Origin: Incurvaria masculella
Lineage: Eukaryota; Arthropoda; Insecta; Lepidoptera; Incurvariidae
Direction of reading: 5' to 3'
NCBI GenBank assembly: GCA_946894095.1
Contig: OX335651.1
Location: 9,136,501-9,200,500 of the forward strand
DNA length: 64,000 nucleotides
In this document: positions 1-9,300 of the stretch, piece after piece
How positions within the stretch are numbered: position 1 is the stretch's first letter
How the letters are laid out: each line of letters opens with the position of its first letter
Made by a program: the position numbers and the translations under genes
Notes under the pieces: generated by a model
The model's input: the letters and a program-made list of their open reading frames with translations, nothing else
Databases searched by the model: none
Told to the model about the DNA's origin: nothing

Positions 1-559
1 TTATATTACACTTAAAATTAGTTAACATATTCGATTTCGAAATACCATTTCTAAATATTTGTTTAGGAGATATCATTTCTTAAACATATTTCATATTTTA
101 TTTCTATCTTCCGGGCCCCCCAAAATGTTGCAAACTTAATGTACACACGTCCATATGAAATACTACGTTTCTGAGAAAAAAAATTGCATTTCGGATTTAA
201 TGTTTTTCTAAGTGCTGATTTAAGTCTAAAGTTCCTGGAGTAACCAGTCAATAGTGTCCCTCATAAGGAAAAAAATATGTGAAGGAATGTTAGACGGAAA
301 ACTAAAAGAAAGTGTACTACATAATACATAACCACATTAACAACAATTCAAATTGTTTGAAATAAAAAAAAAACAATAATTAATGTTTATTTTTTATCAT
401 AATCGGCAACTTGAGTGTATTTCGCACTTGCCTATATAGATAGGTAGTGCGGTGTGATAAAGAATCTTCTGTTTCAGTTTCGGCCTAGAAGAATAAAATA
501 GATCTCACAGCATTTCTACCCGTGCATGTCGTAACAGGCGACGAAAGGATTTGATGTTG
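1..559. other. AT-rich non-coding DNA, nothing recognised
   Basis: The stretch is AT-rich with stops in all frames. Only the short GC-richer piece near 500-560, containing GTGCATGTCGTAACAGGCGAC, hints at a decayed SINE head. No gene or intact repeat was seen. Confidence 0.5.
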
Positions 560-735
560 GTTGTTCGGATTCTACCTAAAGCTTCCCTTTCCTTGCTTAC
601 TAGGTAATAGTGTTACCTGCATATCCTGCCCGGGTAGATACCATAGAAGTAGCGGCAATGAAAAATAGTCCTCATATTCCATGCAGTTCAATGTAGATAT
701 ACAATATAAGACAGTTCCCATGACGTGTTTCGGGC
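560..735 (+). repeat. Decayed SINE body
   Basis: The piece around 628-705 matches the body of the SINE family seen intact at 47383-47790 in reverse orientation. The shared parts are CCCGGGTAGATACCAT, AGCGGCAATGAAAAAT and TGCAGTTCAATGTAG. Many substitutions indicate an old copy. The boundaries are approximate. Confidence 0.5.
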
Positions 736-1846
736 TATTATCGGGATAATATTAGGTGTTTTGTTTAGTTTCATTTCCAGTTTCATAAAATAAATAATAA
801 TGACAGAGAACATTTACGTTTCTGTTTGTGTATTCTTATAAAGTAAATAATCAACAGAAAAGCAAGCACATTTCCAAAAAATCAATAGCTTAAATATAAA
901 AATAATTAGATAATTTTTTTATTTATGTGTCCCACCGTGTGTGGTATAGTTAAAAACAATACGTTTTATTTATTCGCATAATTTACCTGTAAATTTTTAA
1001 AAAAAAATACATACTAATATTATTATAATTTTTTCTTCGAGTTCTTTTCTTATTTTGAACCCAGTAGTTCAAAATGCGAAATTAATATTTGTTTTCTTCA
1101 TAAGAAATTTATATTTAAAATAATTGAAGATTGATAAATCATATCTGATACTGAAATTAATTATACCAATCTCGAATTGCTTAATGCAATATTCAAAGTT
1201 ATGGGATTTAACAATTAAACATTTCGTTGCTTACGAAGAAAATGTTATTCGGATCTCATGTTACATTATTCATCACCAATCCGCCTTTATAAATGTTTCC
1301 AAATGTCCAACTTAATGATTTACAAGTTATATTAAATTTGAATTTAATCCAGAAAATGTTACCTAATTTAGATTATGTCAGCTTATTCAAATTTATATTG
1401 TGTTCTCTGTAATGAATTAAGACGAGTAAATAAATGAGAGAACGTAAAAATCTTTTTCTTAGCGCAGAAAAGTGAATGCTCGTCTAGCTCGGTCAAGTGT
1501 GCAATTTAAAAAAAAACTTAAAGAAGATATTATAATCACTATTACCAAATATTTTACGTGGCCAAATTATAGCTCTGAATTTCGGAAGAATGTTGAAGAA
1601 GCCGACTTATTCGTCATGAGTTTCATATGGTGTATAATAATATATTGTCTTCAGCCACGTCTTCAGCCACGACCGTTAAATGAAGTTTTTTTTTAAATTT
1701 TAAATAAAGAAAGAGATTTTTATAGAATTTATGAAGCTTAGAAATAAATACAAATTAAAGTTGCAATATTCATTTTGTATATATTTTAATAGAGATAATA
1801 TATTATTTTGTCCACGCATTATTGAAACTAATGATGTATGTTCAAA
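736..1846. other. AT-rich non-coding DNA, nothing recognised
   Basis: There are long A/T runs and only short open frames, none with recognisable similarity or coding-like composition. Confidence 0.5.
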
Positions 1847-2463
1847 CACCGGCAAAGTGCGAGTCGGACTCGCACACGAAGGGCCCCGTACCATCGTACA
1901 AGTTTTAAGACAAAATGGACAATTTTTTTTCGAGTTGAAAAAGTGCATATCGTCACGAATGTAAGCTGCTCCATGGTTCGGAACCCATCTAAAACTGTAG
2001 GCCCCCTTGCCCTACTAGGTGAAATGGTTAAGCCTACCTGGGTTCGTACCACCTGATGAAACTGTGGTTGACGTGGCAATGAGAAATTGTCCGCGTTTTC
2101 CATACAGTTCAGTGTAGCCGTGTTCATAAACGGAAGGTCCTGGCATCAAAGGCAAGGCACCTAATTTCTTCGCGAATGTGGTGTATTAGGCTAATATCAT
2201 GATGGTACTTGTGCGCTATTTGCCATCCATGTCAGGTTCCATAAAAAAAGGTGATAGTAGTTTTGGGAATGTCTAGCGCTAAATAATTTTTATTTTTGTA
2301 TTTGACCAAAATCAATACACACTCTGTGAAATTTTCAGATGCCTACCTTTTACGGTTCATGAGATACAGCCCTGTGATAGACGGGCGGATGGACGGACGG
2401 ATAGACGGACGGACAGCGAAAATATGGTTCCGTTGGCACCCTTTGGGTACGGAACCCTAAAAA
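1847..2463 (+). repeat. GACG-bearing interspersed repeat, split by a SINE
   Basis: The left end carries the family signature GTGCGAGTCGGACTCGCAC at 1856-1874. The right end carries the (GACG)n tract (about 2377-2415) followed by GGGTACGGAACCCTAAAAA. The middle is displaced by a SINE at about 1930-2247. Family traits seen here and in the other copies are a near-palindromic 5 prime hairpin (GCGAGTC/GACTCGC), a subterminal inverted repeat AGGGTTCCGTACC/GGTACGGAACCCT, and an A-rich 3 prime terminus. No coding capacity is present. This type of repeat is known from lepidopteran microsatellite flanks; I do not assign it to a named superfamily. Confidence 0.8.
1930..2247 (+). mobile_element. SINE inserted in the GACG repeat
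   Basis: The sequence runs from AAGTGCATATCGTCACGAATG through GCTGCTCCATGGTTCGGAA to a short A-run after CAGGTTCCAT. This is the SINE body in plus orientation without the tRNA-like head, so it is 5 prime truncated. It sits inside the GACG repeat and is therefore younger than that copy. Confidence 0.7.
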
Positions 2464-2569
2464 GGCTAACCTTCTCGAATTGACCGATAAAGTAGATTTT
2501 GTTGCTATCTCATTTTTCAATATCATTTTAAAGTCAATTTTCATGAAACATTTATTGTTCACACACTAA

Positions 2570-2728
2570 GGGCCGAGTGCACGAAAGGACAAAAAATCAA
2601 AATCAACGTCAAAGTATGATTAAACACGTCACTTTGTGTGGATAGTATGGAAGAAACTCTATGCTGATCACTAAAAGTGACGTGTTTGAACATTGATTAA
2701 CTCAGCCGTGTCTTCGTGCAACCGGGGC
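2570..2728. mobile_element. PIF/Harbinger-like MITE with TAA duplication
   Basis: A 159-bp element whose ends are imperfect inverted repeats: GGGCCGAGTGCACGAAAGGACA against the reverse complement of TGTCTTCGTGCAACCGGGGC. A second inner pair carries ACACGTCACTTT / AAAGTGACGTGTTT. It is flanked by TAA on both sides (2567-2569 and 2729-2731), the 3-bp target duplication typical of PIF/Harbinger elements. There is no ORF. Superfamily assignment is inferred from the duplication length only. Confidence 0.65.
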
Positions 2729-3210
2729 TAAATCGATCTCCGTGCACTACATTTACACAAAATTGTGTGGAGAAGTCAGATTAATTGAAAGTACTTTCGT
2801 GATCATCCAATTAATGTCACTCTAAATAAATAGCCTTCCTTGGCTAAAAAACTGGTGGCTAGAAACGACCATAAATCACCCCAATTCAGGGAAAGTAACA
2901 CCCGACGGCATCTTCCTGCTTCCTTGCTCGCAATCATTGTCGTTCACAACAGGAACCGTGCACGTGTCAATGCAACTTCTGTCCATCCGTCTATTCATCA
3001 GAACCCTTCAGCTCGTTGCCCATATAAGGTATAGCTGTACTGATATTTATAACAGAGAACAATCCAGGGTGTTGAAACGGTGTTTTTTTATAAACTACAT
3101 AAATTTCAGGAGCGTAATCTTCATGTTTTTCGAAGACAAAAAGTTAGGATTTTTTGCTCTAAAGTGTCCAGTTACCAAGAATTTTTTTTTTAAATCTAAG
3201 TAAATAAACT
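2729..3210. other. Non-coding DNA, nothing recognised
   Basis: No ORF of coding quality, no repeat signature and no tandem structure were seen. Confidence 0.4.
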
Positions 3211-3212
3211 TA

Positions 3213-3358
3213 TTCGTACTAAGCAGGTACGTCGCTTATTCCAAGGAATGTGACATATATGTATGTATAATCGACCGTGAAGCAAGGATACATTAATTAG
3301 TATTTTATATTAATTAGTATCCTTGCTTCACGGTCGATTCACATGTAACATTCCTTTT
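3213..3358. mobile_element. Foldback MITE with long imperfect arms
   Basis: The left arm TCGACCGTGAAGCAAGGATA (about 3270-3289) is matched perfectly by TATCCTTGCTTCACGGTCGA on the right. Outer parts (AAGGAATGTGACATATATG against CATGTAACATTCCTT) extend the pairing. The leader CGTACTAAGCAGGTACGTCG recurs at about 19059, so this is a repeat family. Confidence 0.65.
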
Positions 3359-3389
3359 GAAATCTATATTTTCGTTTGTGTAATTTGAC

Positions 3390-3535
3390 GCGATGTTGTA
3401 ACCGTGCTAAGGAAGTGTGTGTGTAAAGGAAGTACTTGTATAGATCCCACGTTGCGTGTCAGGCTAATGTCATGACGTGTAGGTGTACGATGTAGGTGTG
3501 GTATTAGCCACCTATGTCCAATTACATGCAACGTT
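3390..3535 (+). repeat. Decayed SINE 3 prime portion
   Basis: The stretch with CTAATGTCATGACGTGTAGGTG and TGGTATTAGCCACCTATGTCC resembles the 3 prime half of the SINE body in plus orientation. It is strongly diverged and its ends are uncertain. Confidence 0.45.
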
Positions 3536-3618
3536 TCCACATTCTTATGCGTATCGTATTCACGTTCTGCATCAGTATCAAACTTGACGAGGGCTTTATA
3601 CACCTGCAATAGGAGGAT

Positions 3619-3967
3619 GTTCCGACCCATACAATGTTTTTTTTATACAGAACGCAAAAAGTATTGCACTTTAAGGCACGAATTCGTCAAAAATATTAAA
3701 TATAGCCATAGTAGTTGCAGCGAAAACATATTCACAATTTCAGGTTTAATGGTTTCGTTGTAATTGCCGATTAGAAGTTTTACACCGTTAGATGGCGCTG
3801 TTAAATAAAAATCGTATTGAAATAAATTGTAACAAAACCAATAATCCTGAAATTGTGAAATTGTTTTAAGTAATAAGACTATATTAAACTTTTATTATTA
3901 ATTCGTGGCATTAAGTGCAATACTTTTTGCGTTATGTGTGCAAACAACTTTATATGGGTCGGAACAG
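3619..3967. mobile_element. MITE with long terminal inverted repeats
   Basis: The outer ends GTTCCGACCCATA and TATGGGTCGGAAC are inverted. The inner arms AACGCAAAAAGTATTGCACTT (from 3651) and AAGTGCAATACTTTTTGCGTT (to 3933) match almost perfectly. The central part is AT-rich and non-coding. A diverged copy lies at about 51661-51935. Confidence 0.75.
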
Positions 3968-3975
3968 CCTTAAGT

Positions 3976-4460
3976 TGACCATAAAAATTCAAAATTCAAA
4001 ATTCATTTAATCCGTGATTTTCAGTTGATACGAAATACAAACCAGTTTATCACATCGTCAAAATTATTAGGTCTACATAATATACATCTCAATCAATTAA
4101 AGTCAATCAAATCAGTATAAATCAAATAACATTCATGAAATCAATTAAATTAAATAAGTAAATGAATTATTTAAACAGAATAACAAATTGAGTGGAATCA
4201 TTAGTAAAAATTATTGAAAATACTTTAGGTCATAAAAATTCTTTGTAAGCAGCCACTTGTGTAGTTCTCGTTTAAATATGTGATCACTTTCCACTGCTTG
4301 CATGTCTAGCGGCAATTTATTGTAGATGGCTGAACCTTTATATTTTAAGCTACTTTCAAATTTCGTGGTGCTATGATTGTGCACTTGCAGGAGGAGTTTG
4401 TGCCTGGTCAGGTAAGAGTGAGAACGTGCTTGGTACTCTGTTTTGTTGCCTCTCTACGGA
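3976..4460 (-). mobile_element. 5 prime-truncated LINE, C-terminus plus 3 prime UTR
   Basis: On the minus strand an open stretch ending in a stop at 4211-4213 encodes the C-terminal tail of a non-LTR retrotransposon ORF. It is followed by a 3 prime UTR ending in repeated ATTCAAA-type units near 3990-4010. The 5 prime end breaks off near 4457, where an in-frame stop appears. Truncation at the 5 prime end is the usual outcome of target-primed reverse transcription. Confidence 0.6.
4211..4456 (-). pseudogene. LINE reverse transcriptase ORF, C-terminal fragment
   Basis: The minus-strand frame reads about 80 residues, including HSYLTRHKLLL, then NKLPLDMQAVE, then KWLLTKNFYDLKYFQ before the stop. 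This is the form of the poorly conserved tail after the RT domain of CR1/Jockey-group LINEs: a basic run, a 'YNKLP' motif, then a short helical segment ending in 'KxWLLxxxFY'. The RT catalytic motifs are absent because the copy is 5 prime truncated. The clade cannot be fixed from this piece. Confidence 0.55.
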
Positions 4461-5394
4461 AAACCAGTAAAGTTTTTTTGCGGATTCTTTTTTCTCTCTG
4501 ACTCACGGAACATTAGAAAATGTTTACACTAAAATAATGAATTACTCTGTATGGAAAGTCTTAATTTTTTATTTAGAAGTTACTCAGAAAAAAGTAATAA
4601 AACTTTTTTGTTAGTCCCAATAATCTTTTCCCAAGTTCTAGTGTAGTTTAAGCTTGTAAACTTCAACGACCGAAACATTGCTTTTACATTTAAGGGCATG
4701 CTAAAAGCCGATTGCGGTCAGTTTGATAAGGAGGTAGTTAAAACAACATTTAATTATATTTAAAAATGACCATAACGAATTTCGATAACCCAAAAACCAA
4801 ATATGTAGATTTATGGTCTAGCTATAATTTCAAGATAAAGACCACGGAGGATCTCTATCCTCCGTGATAAAGACAAATTATACATAAACTTTAAAACTTT
4901 GATTAAAAAAGTTTGAACGCAGAATATGAGTATCAGTAATTAGCGTTATAGGTTTCAAATATAGCTTGACCTTCAATGCATCTTTCACCTTTTTGAAATT
5001 CTAAAATAAGTAGTAGTTATTTTAAAAAATATATAAAATTTGGTTTCACTTACGACTTTATGGAACTGAATGCGATCAGGTATTATCACGTCCTAATACC
5101 GTCTCTCCTGCTTCCCGAGCGTGTAATTCCGCGCCTGCACGCAGCTTTAGACCCGCTCCTACACCCGAGCTTGCCCACAGCCATGACATCCCAAAGCCCC
5201 ACTTCCGTAGGGCCTCTAAATAACAAGATAATCTTTCCCCGTTTCCATTTACTTTGTTTTTATTTGATTACTTGCAAGCGTAGCCATGAAAACAATCCAG
5301 CCTCAGAAGATTTCCGGAATTTTGATTACAACATTTCTTATTTCGTTGTGTTTGCAGTAGTGAAAGCAACTATGAATATGGAAAGGTGCACGCC
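4460..5394. other. Non-coding DNA with a small perfect hairpin
   Basis: Nothing gene-like was seen. A short hairpin at 4843-4866 has stems CACGGAGGAT / ATCCTCCGTG around a 4-base loop. A related motif, less perfect, occurs near 19869-19897. Confidence 0.45.
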
Positions 5395-5619
5395 AGCAGC
5401 AGATCTATTCCTGGCATTCAGTAATCAGGAATCCTGACACTAGAAAACTGCTTTTATAGCGATTTTCAAAGGGAGTTTTTGGACGGAAAACCTTGATTGA
5501 TTAAAAAAACTACGCTCCGGAATATTTTCGTCAAGAAAATCGCTTTGAAAACCGCTACAAAAATGGTTTTCTAGATTCAGGATTCCTGATTACTAAATGC
5601 CAGGAATAGATCTGCTGGT
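5395..5619. mobile_element. MITE with ~75-bp inverted arms
   Basis: The left arm starts CAGATCTATTCCTGGCATTC and continues AGTAATCAGGAATCCTGA. The right arm ends TCAGGATTCCTGATTACT then AAATGCCAGGAATAGATCTG. The match continues inward through the AGAAAAC and GATTTTCAAAG segments. The centre is about 70 bp and no ORF is intact. The 125-codon open frame that overlaps its left arm (5060-5437) is therefore not a gene. Confidence 0.75.
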
Positions 5620-5905
5620 AAAGAATCAATATTTGTCAGGGGAAGAAGCGTCTGATGACTTTCTCCAAGGTTGTAACCTTGTAAATCCTTCTTCTGTTCT
5701 GCAGTTGTCATGAATCTCTCTCTATCGGTCAAAGTATGCGGACACAATAGTATTTCTTTCTTCTCCTTTGCTTCAGTGACGAATTCGCAATATCTAGAGC
5801 CCGCGGCTGCTCATAAAACTCTTCAGAATTCCAATGTTTGCTGAATTGTTTATGCACACATCTTATTCAGAATCACAGATATTAAGATTGTTATAAGGTC
5901 ATGCG

Positions 5906-6247
5906 TGATAGCGCCACCGACCTTCGACTAGTTGCAGGGCGCTTCGATCTGATAGTCCTCGCACTTTTCTTTCTTTGCAGCCTCAGCAGCAGCAGCCTTC
6001 AGGCGACACAGGCGGAGACCTTCCTCGAGCTAGGGTCTTCAGGATAGCGCAGCACTTAAGCACTGATGACCTTGAGAGTTTCGGCGGAACAGAATATCGC
6101 GAGAGCGCGGTTCGACTTTGCGTATGCGTCGTTCGTTGAGATTCAACTGTCAGTTTTGGCGCGGATTTTTGGTAGGAAGAGTGTGGTGGGGGGATAGGTA
6201 TAGGTTGGTTTGTTTAGAGCATGTAATTGTTAAGTGCGGCGTAACCA
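5906..6247 (-). repeat. 3 prime LTR of the BEL/Pao element
   Basis: It begins TGATAGCGCC and ends GCGTAACCA on the plus strand, that is TG...CA in element sense. By eye it is identical to 12088-12430 except that GTTTAG near 6212 has one T fewer. The element ORF points toward this LTR, so it is the downstream (3 prime) copy. Confidence 0.95.
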
Positions 6248-6256
6248 TTCCCCCGG
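6248..6256 (-). other. Polypurine tract for plus-strand priming
   Basis: In element sense the sequence CCGGGGGAA lies immediately before the 3 prime LTR. This is the expected position and composition of the RNase H-resistant primer for plus-strand synthesis. It is short but directly adjacent to the LTR. Confidence 0.7.
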
Positions 6257-6378
6257 CTTTGGAGGATTCCCTTTTAAGGGATCCTTCAATGAGATATAGC
6301 GTAAGTAAAGCGTTTATAAAAGTGAACATTAATGAAATTAAAAAAAACTAAATCTAAACATTAATTAAATAAATGGAA

Positions 6379-9300
6379 TTATTGGGATGGTAGAGGACAT
6401 AAACGTACAACAGGTCGCCTGTAGCTACCAGTTTTCGTTTTAACTTGAGCGACCCTCACAATGTTGTCTTTGCCAGGGAAGACGTCTTCAATGACACCGA
6501 GAGGCCAGTGTAATGGAAGAGCATTGTCCTCTTTAATGAGAACCATCATTCCCTTTTGTATCGGTTTACCTGGTGTATTCCATTTCTCGCGTGTTTGGAG
6601 GGTAGATAAGTACTCCAATCGCCACCGTTTCCAATACGATTGGAGAAGGTGATCAAGAAGAGCGTATCGGTTCATATTGTCCGGTTGGCAAGCAATACTT
6701 TTGGATGGAAGATATTGTAGCGGGGCACAGTTGAGGAAATGTGCGGGTGTGAGTGCCGTCGGCTCGGATGGATCTGAGCTGAGAGCGCACAGTGGTCTAC
6801 TATTTAAGAGGGCCTCAATCTGTACCAAAACTGTAGTCAACTCTTCGTAAGTTAATATTTGGGTTCCTATAACTTTAAAAAGATGTTGCTTGACCGATTT
6901 TATATTACTTTCCCAAATTCCTCCCATATGGGGAGCGAGAGGAGGATTTATTTTAAATTCAATCCTGCGGTTTGTCAGCTCGCGTTCTACTTCATCAATA
7001 TGTGATGAACTATTGAGTAGCGTGTACAATTCGTCCAGGTGTCGCTTTGCTCCGATAAAGTTAGAACCTCCATCAGAATAAACGAAGGAGACCGGTCCTC
7101 TTCTGGATATGAAACGACGGAAGGCTGCGAGAAACATTTCAGTAGTCAAATCTGAGACCAGTTCCAAGTGAACAGCTTTTGTCACCAAACATATAAATAG
7201 ACACAGATAAGCCTTCTGACTTTTAATACCGCGTCGGCGAGTCAAAGTAATGTGGAATGGTCCAGCATAATCGACACCCGTGTGACAAAAACTTTTCGCT
7301 TCATTGACCCTGCAGTTGGGTAGATTACCCATGAGCGGAAAAGTTGGCTTCGGGCGGTTCCGAAAACAAAGGTTACATTTTTGTACCAAATTGCGGACTA
7401 AATTACGTCCGCCGAGTATCCAGTACTTTTGGCGTAAAAGAGAAAGTAGCAAATGAGCACCAGTGTGAAAATTTCTTTCATGGTAATGTATGATGATTAA
7501 TGCCACAATTCTATCTTTCGATGGTAAGACGACAGGATGTTTTTGATCGAAGTCGAGAATTGAATTGCTTAGTCGACCTCCCACTCTTATGACGTCATCG
7601 TCCATGAAAGGGTTGAGTTTTACCAGCGAAGACGGCTTATTATTTTTTATCAATTTTACCTCTTCAGAAAAGTGTACAGTTTGAACACATTTTAATAACA
7701 CCAATTCAGCCAATTCTAAATCGTGAACTGTGATTTTACCTTTGGATACAAGGCGGCGTGAAAAGCGCAAAATATAAACAGTTGTGTTAAGTAGCCTTGA
7801 CCATGACGATACCCTATTTGCCAGTACTTGAAGAGGGTGTACCTCAGGGATCGACAAGGGCAATGCGACTAGTTTCGCCTCAGGGATCTCTTGTGAAACC
7901 ACTGGGCTAAAAGGTTTTACCGGCCACTGCGAGCGTGGCAAGTTGGCCCAGGATGGACCGCGGAACCAAGTCTCATAATCGAGCTTGTTAGGCGTAGTAG
8001 GTCGAGACACGATGTCACTGGGGTTTTGGTCCCCAGGCACGTGAAACCATTGCGAAGCGGGTATGACTTCTTGAATAGAAGCCGTTCTATTGGCAACAAA
8101 AGTTTGCCACTTGTGCGGTGATGAACAGATCCAGGCAAGAGCAACTTGACTATCACTGAACGCGAAAATCTCACTGATATTGCAGCGCGCACTGACAATA
8201 TTAACTACTTGTTTGACAAGCTTTGAAAGTAGGTGCGCGGCACATAGCTCTAAGCGCGCGAGAGATACCTTCTTAAGAGGTGCGATTTTTGATTTTGCAC
8301 ATAATAATGCGGTAAGACCGTTTACATCGGGTTTAAGAGCAGTTCGTACGTATACATTAGCCCCGTAACACTTTTCGCTTGCGTCACAAAAACACAATAA
8401 CCAAATAATTGAGCCATCTGTTATGCCTATGTGGCGCGGTATTTTTAAGTGCGAAAGAAAATCAATTTCGCTTTTAAATTGCACCCATAATTTATATATA
8501 GCGATGGGTGCGTCCTGATCCCAGCCCAACTCCAGCTTCCAACACTCCTGAACGAGTAGCTTCATAAAGGCTGTGACCGGCGCAATGAGTCCGAGTGGAT
8601 CATATAATCGCGCAGCGGTTGAAAGAATATTGCGCTTCGTACATTTTTGATCTTGCGATTTTACCTTAAAAAGGAAATAATCCTCTTTTGGCTTCCATTG
8701 CATACCTATTATTTTAGTTTCAGCCTCTTCGTTGAAATCTATAACCTGCGAGATAGTCTCTGAGCGCGGAATGCAATCCATTAGTTGAGGTGAATTGGAT
8801 ACCCATTTCACGAGATTAAACCCTCCAGCTTTGAACATGGCAGCGAGCTGACGATACAACTCTTGGGCTTCTGCGACACTTCCTACACTTAGTACTAAGT
8901 CGTCCATGTACAACGCTCGAGAAGCCAGGGATGTTGCTAGCGGAAATCTCTTACCTTCTTCCTCAATCAATTGTTTGATCACTCGCATAGCCAAAAAGGG
9001 CGAACTTTTAATACCAAACGGTACGCGAGAGAATTCGTAGGTATCTACAGGTTCGTTGGAATCGAAACGGAACAAAATGCGTTGAAATGGACGGTGTTCC
9101 GGATGAACCATAACTTGAAAATACATCTTTTCGATGTCTGCGGAAAGTGCGATTGGAAACAAACGCAAATTAATAAGTAAATCAAAAATACTAGTCTGAA
9201 GGTTGGGACCTGCATGCAAAATATCGTTCAGTGACTTACCTGAACTTGTTTTAGAACTCGCATCCAACACAATCCGTATTTTTGAAGTCACTTTATCGGG

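Noticed and set aside
1731..2127. Several overlapping frames of 70-99 codons
   Set aside because: They fall in the GACG repeat and nested SINE, on both strands, with no coding signal.
5060..5437. 125-codon frame
   Set aside because: It runs into the left arm of the MITE at 5395-5619 and has no recognisable motif.
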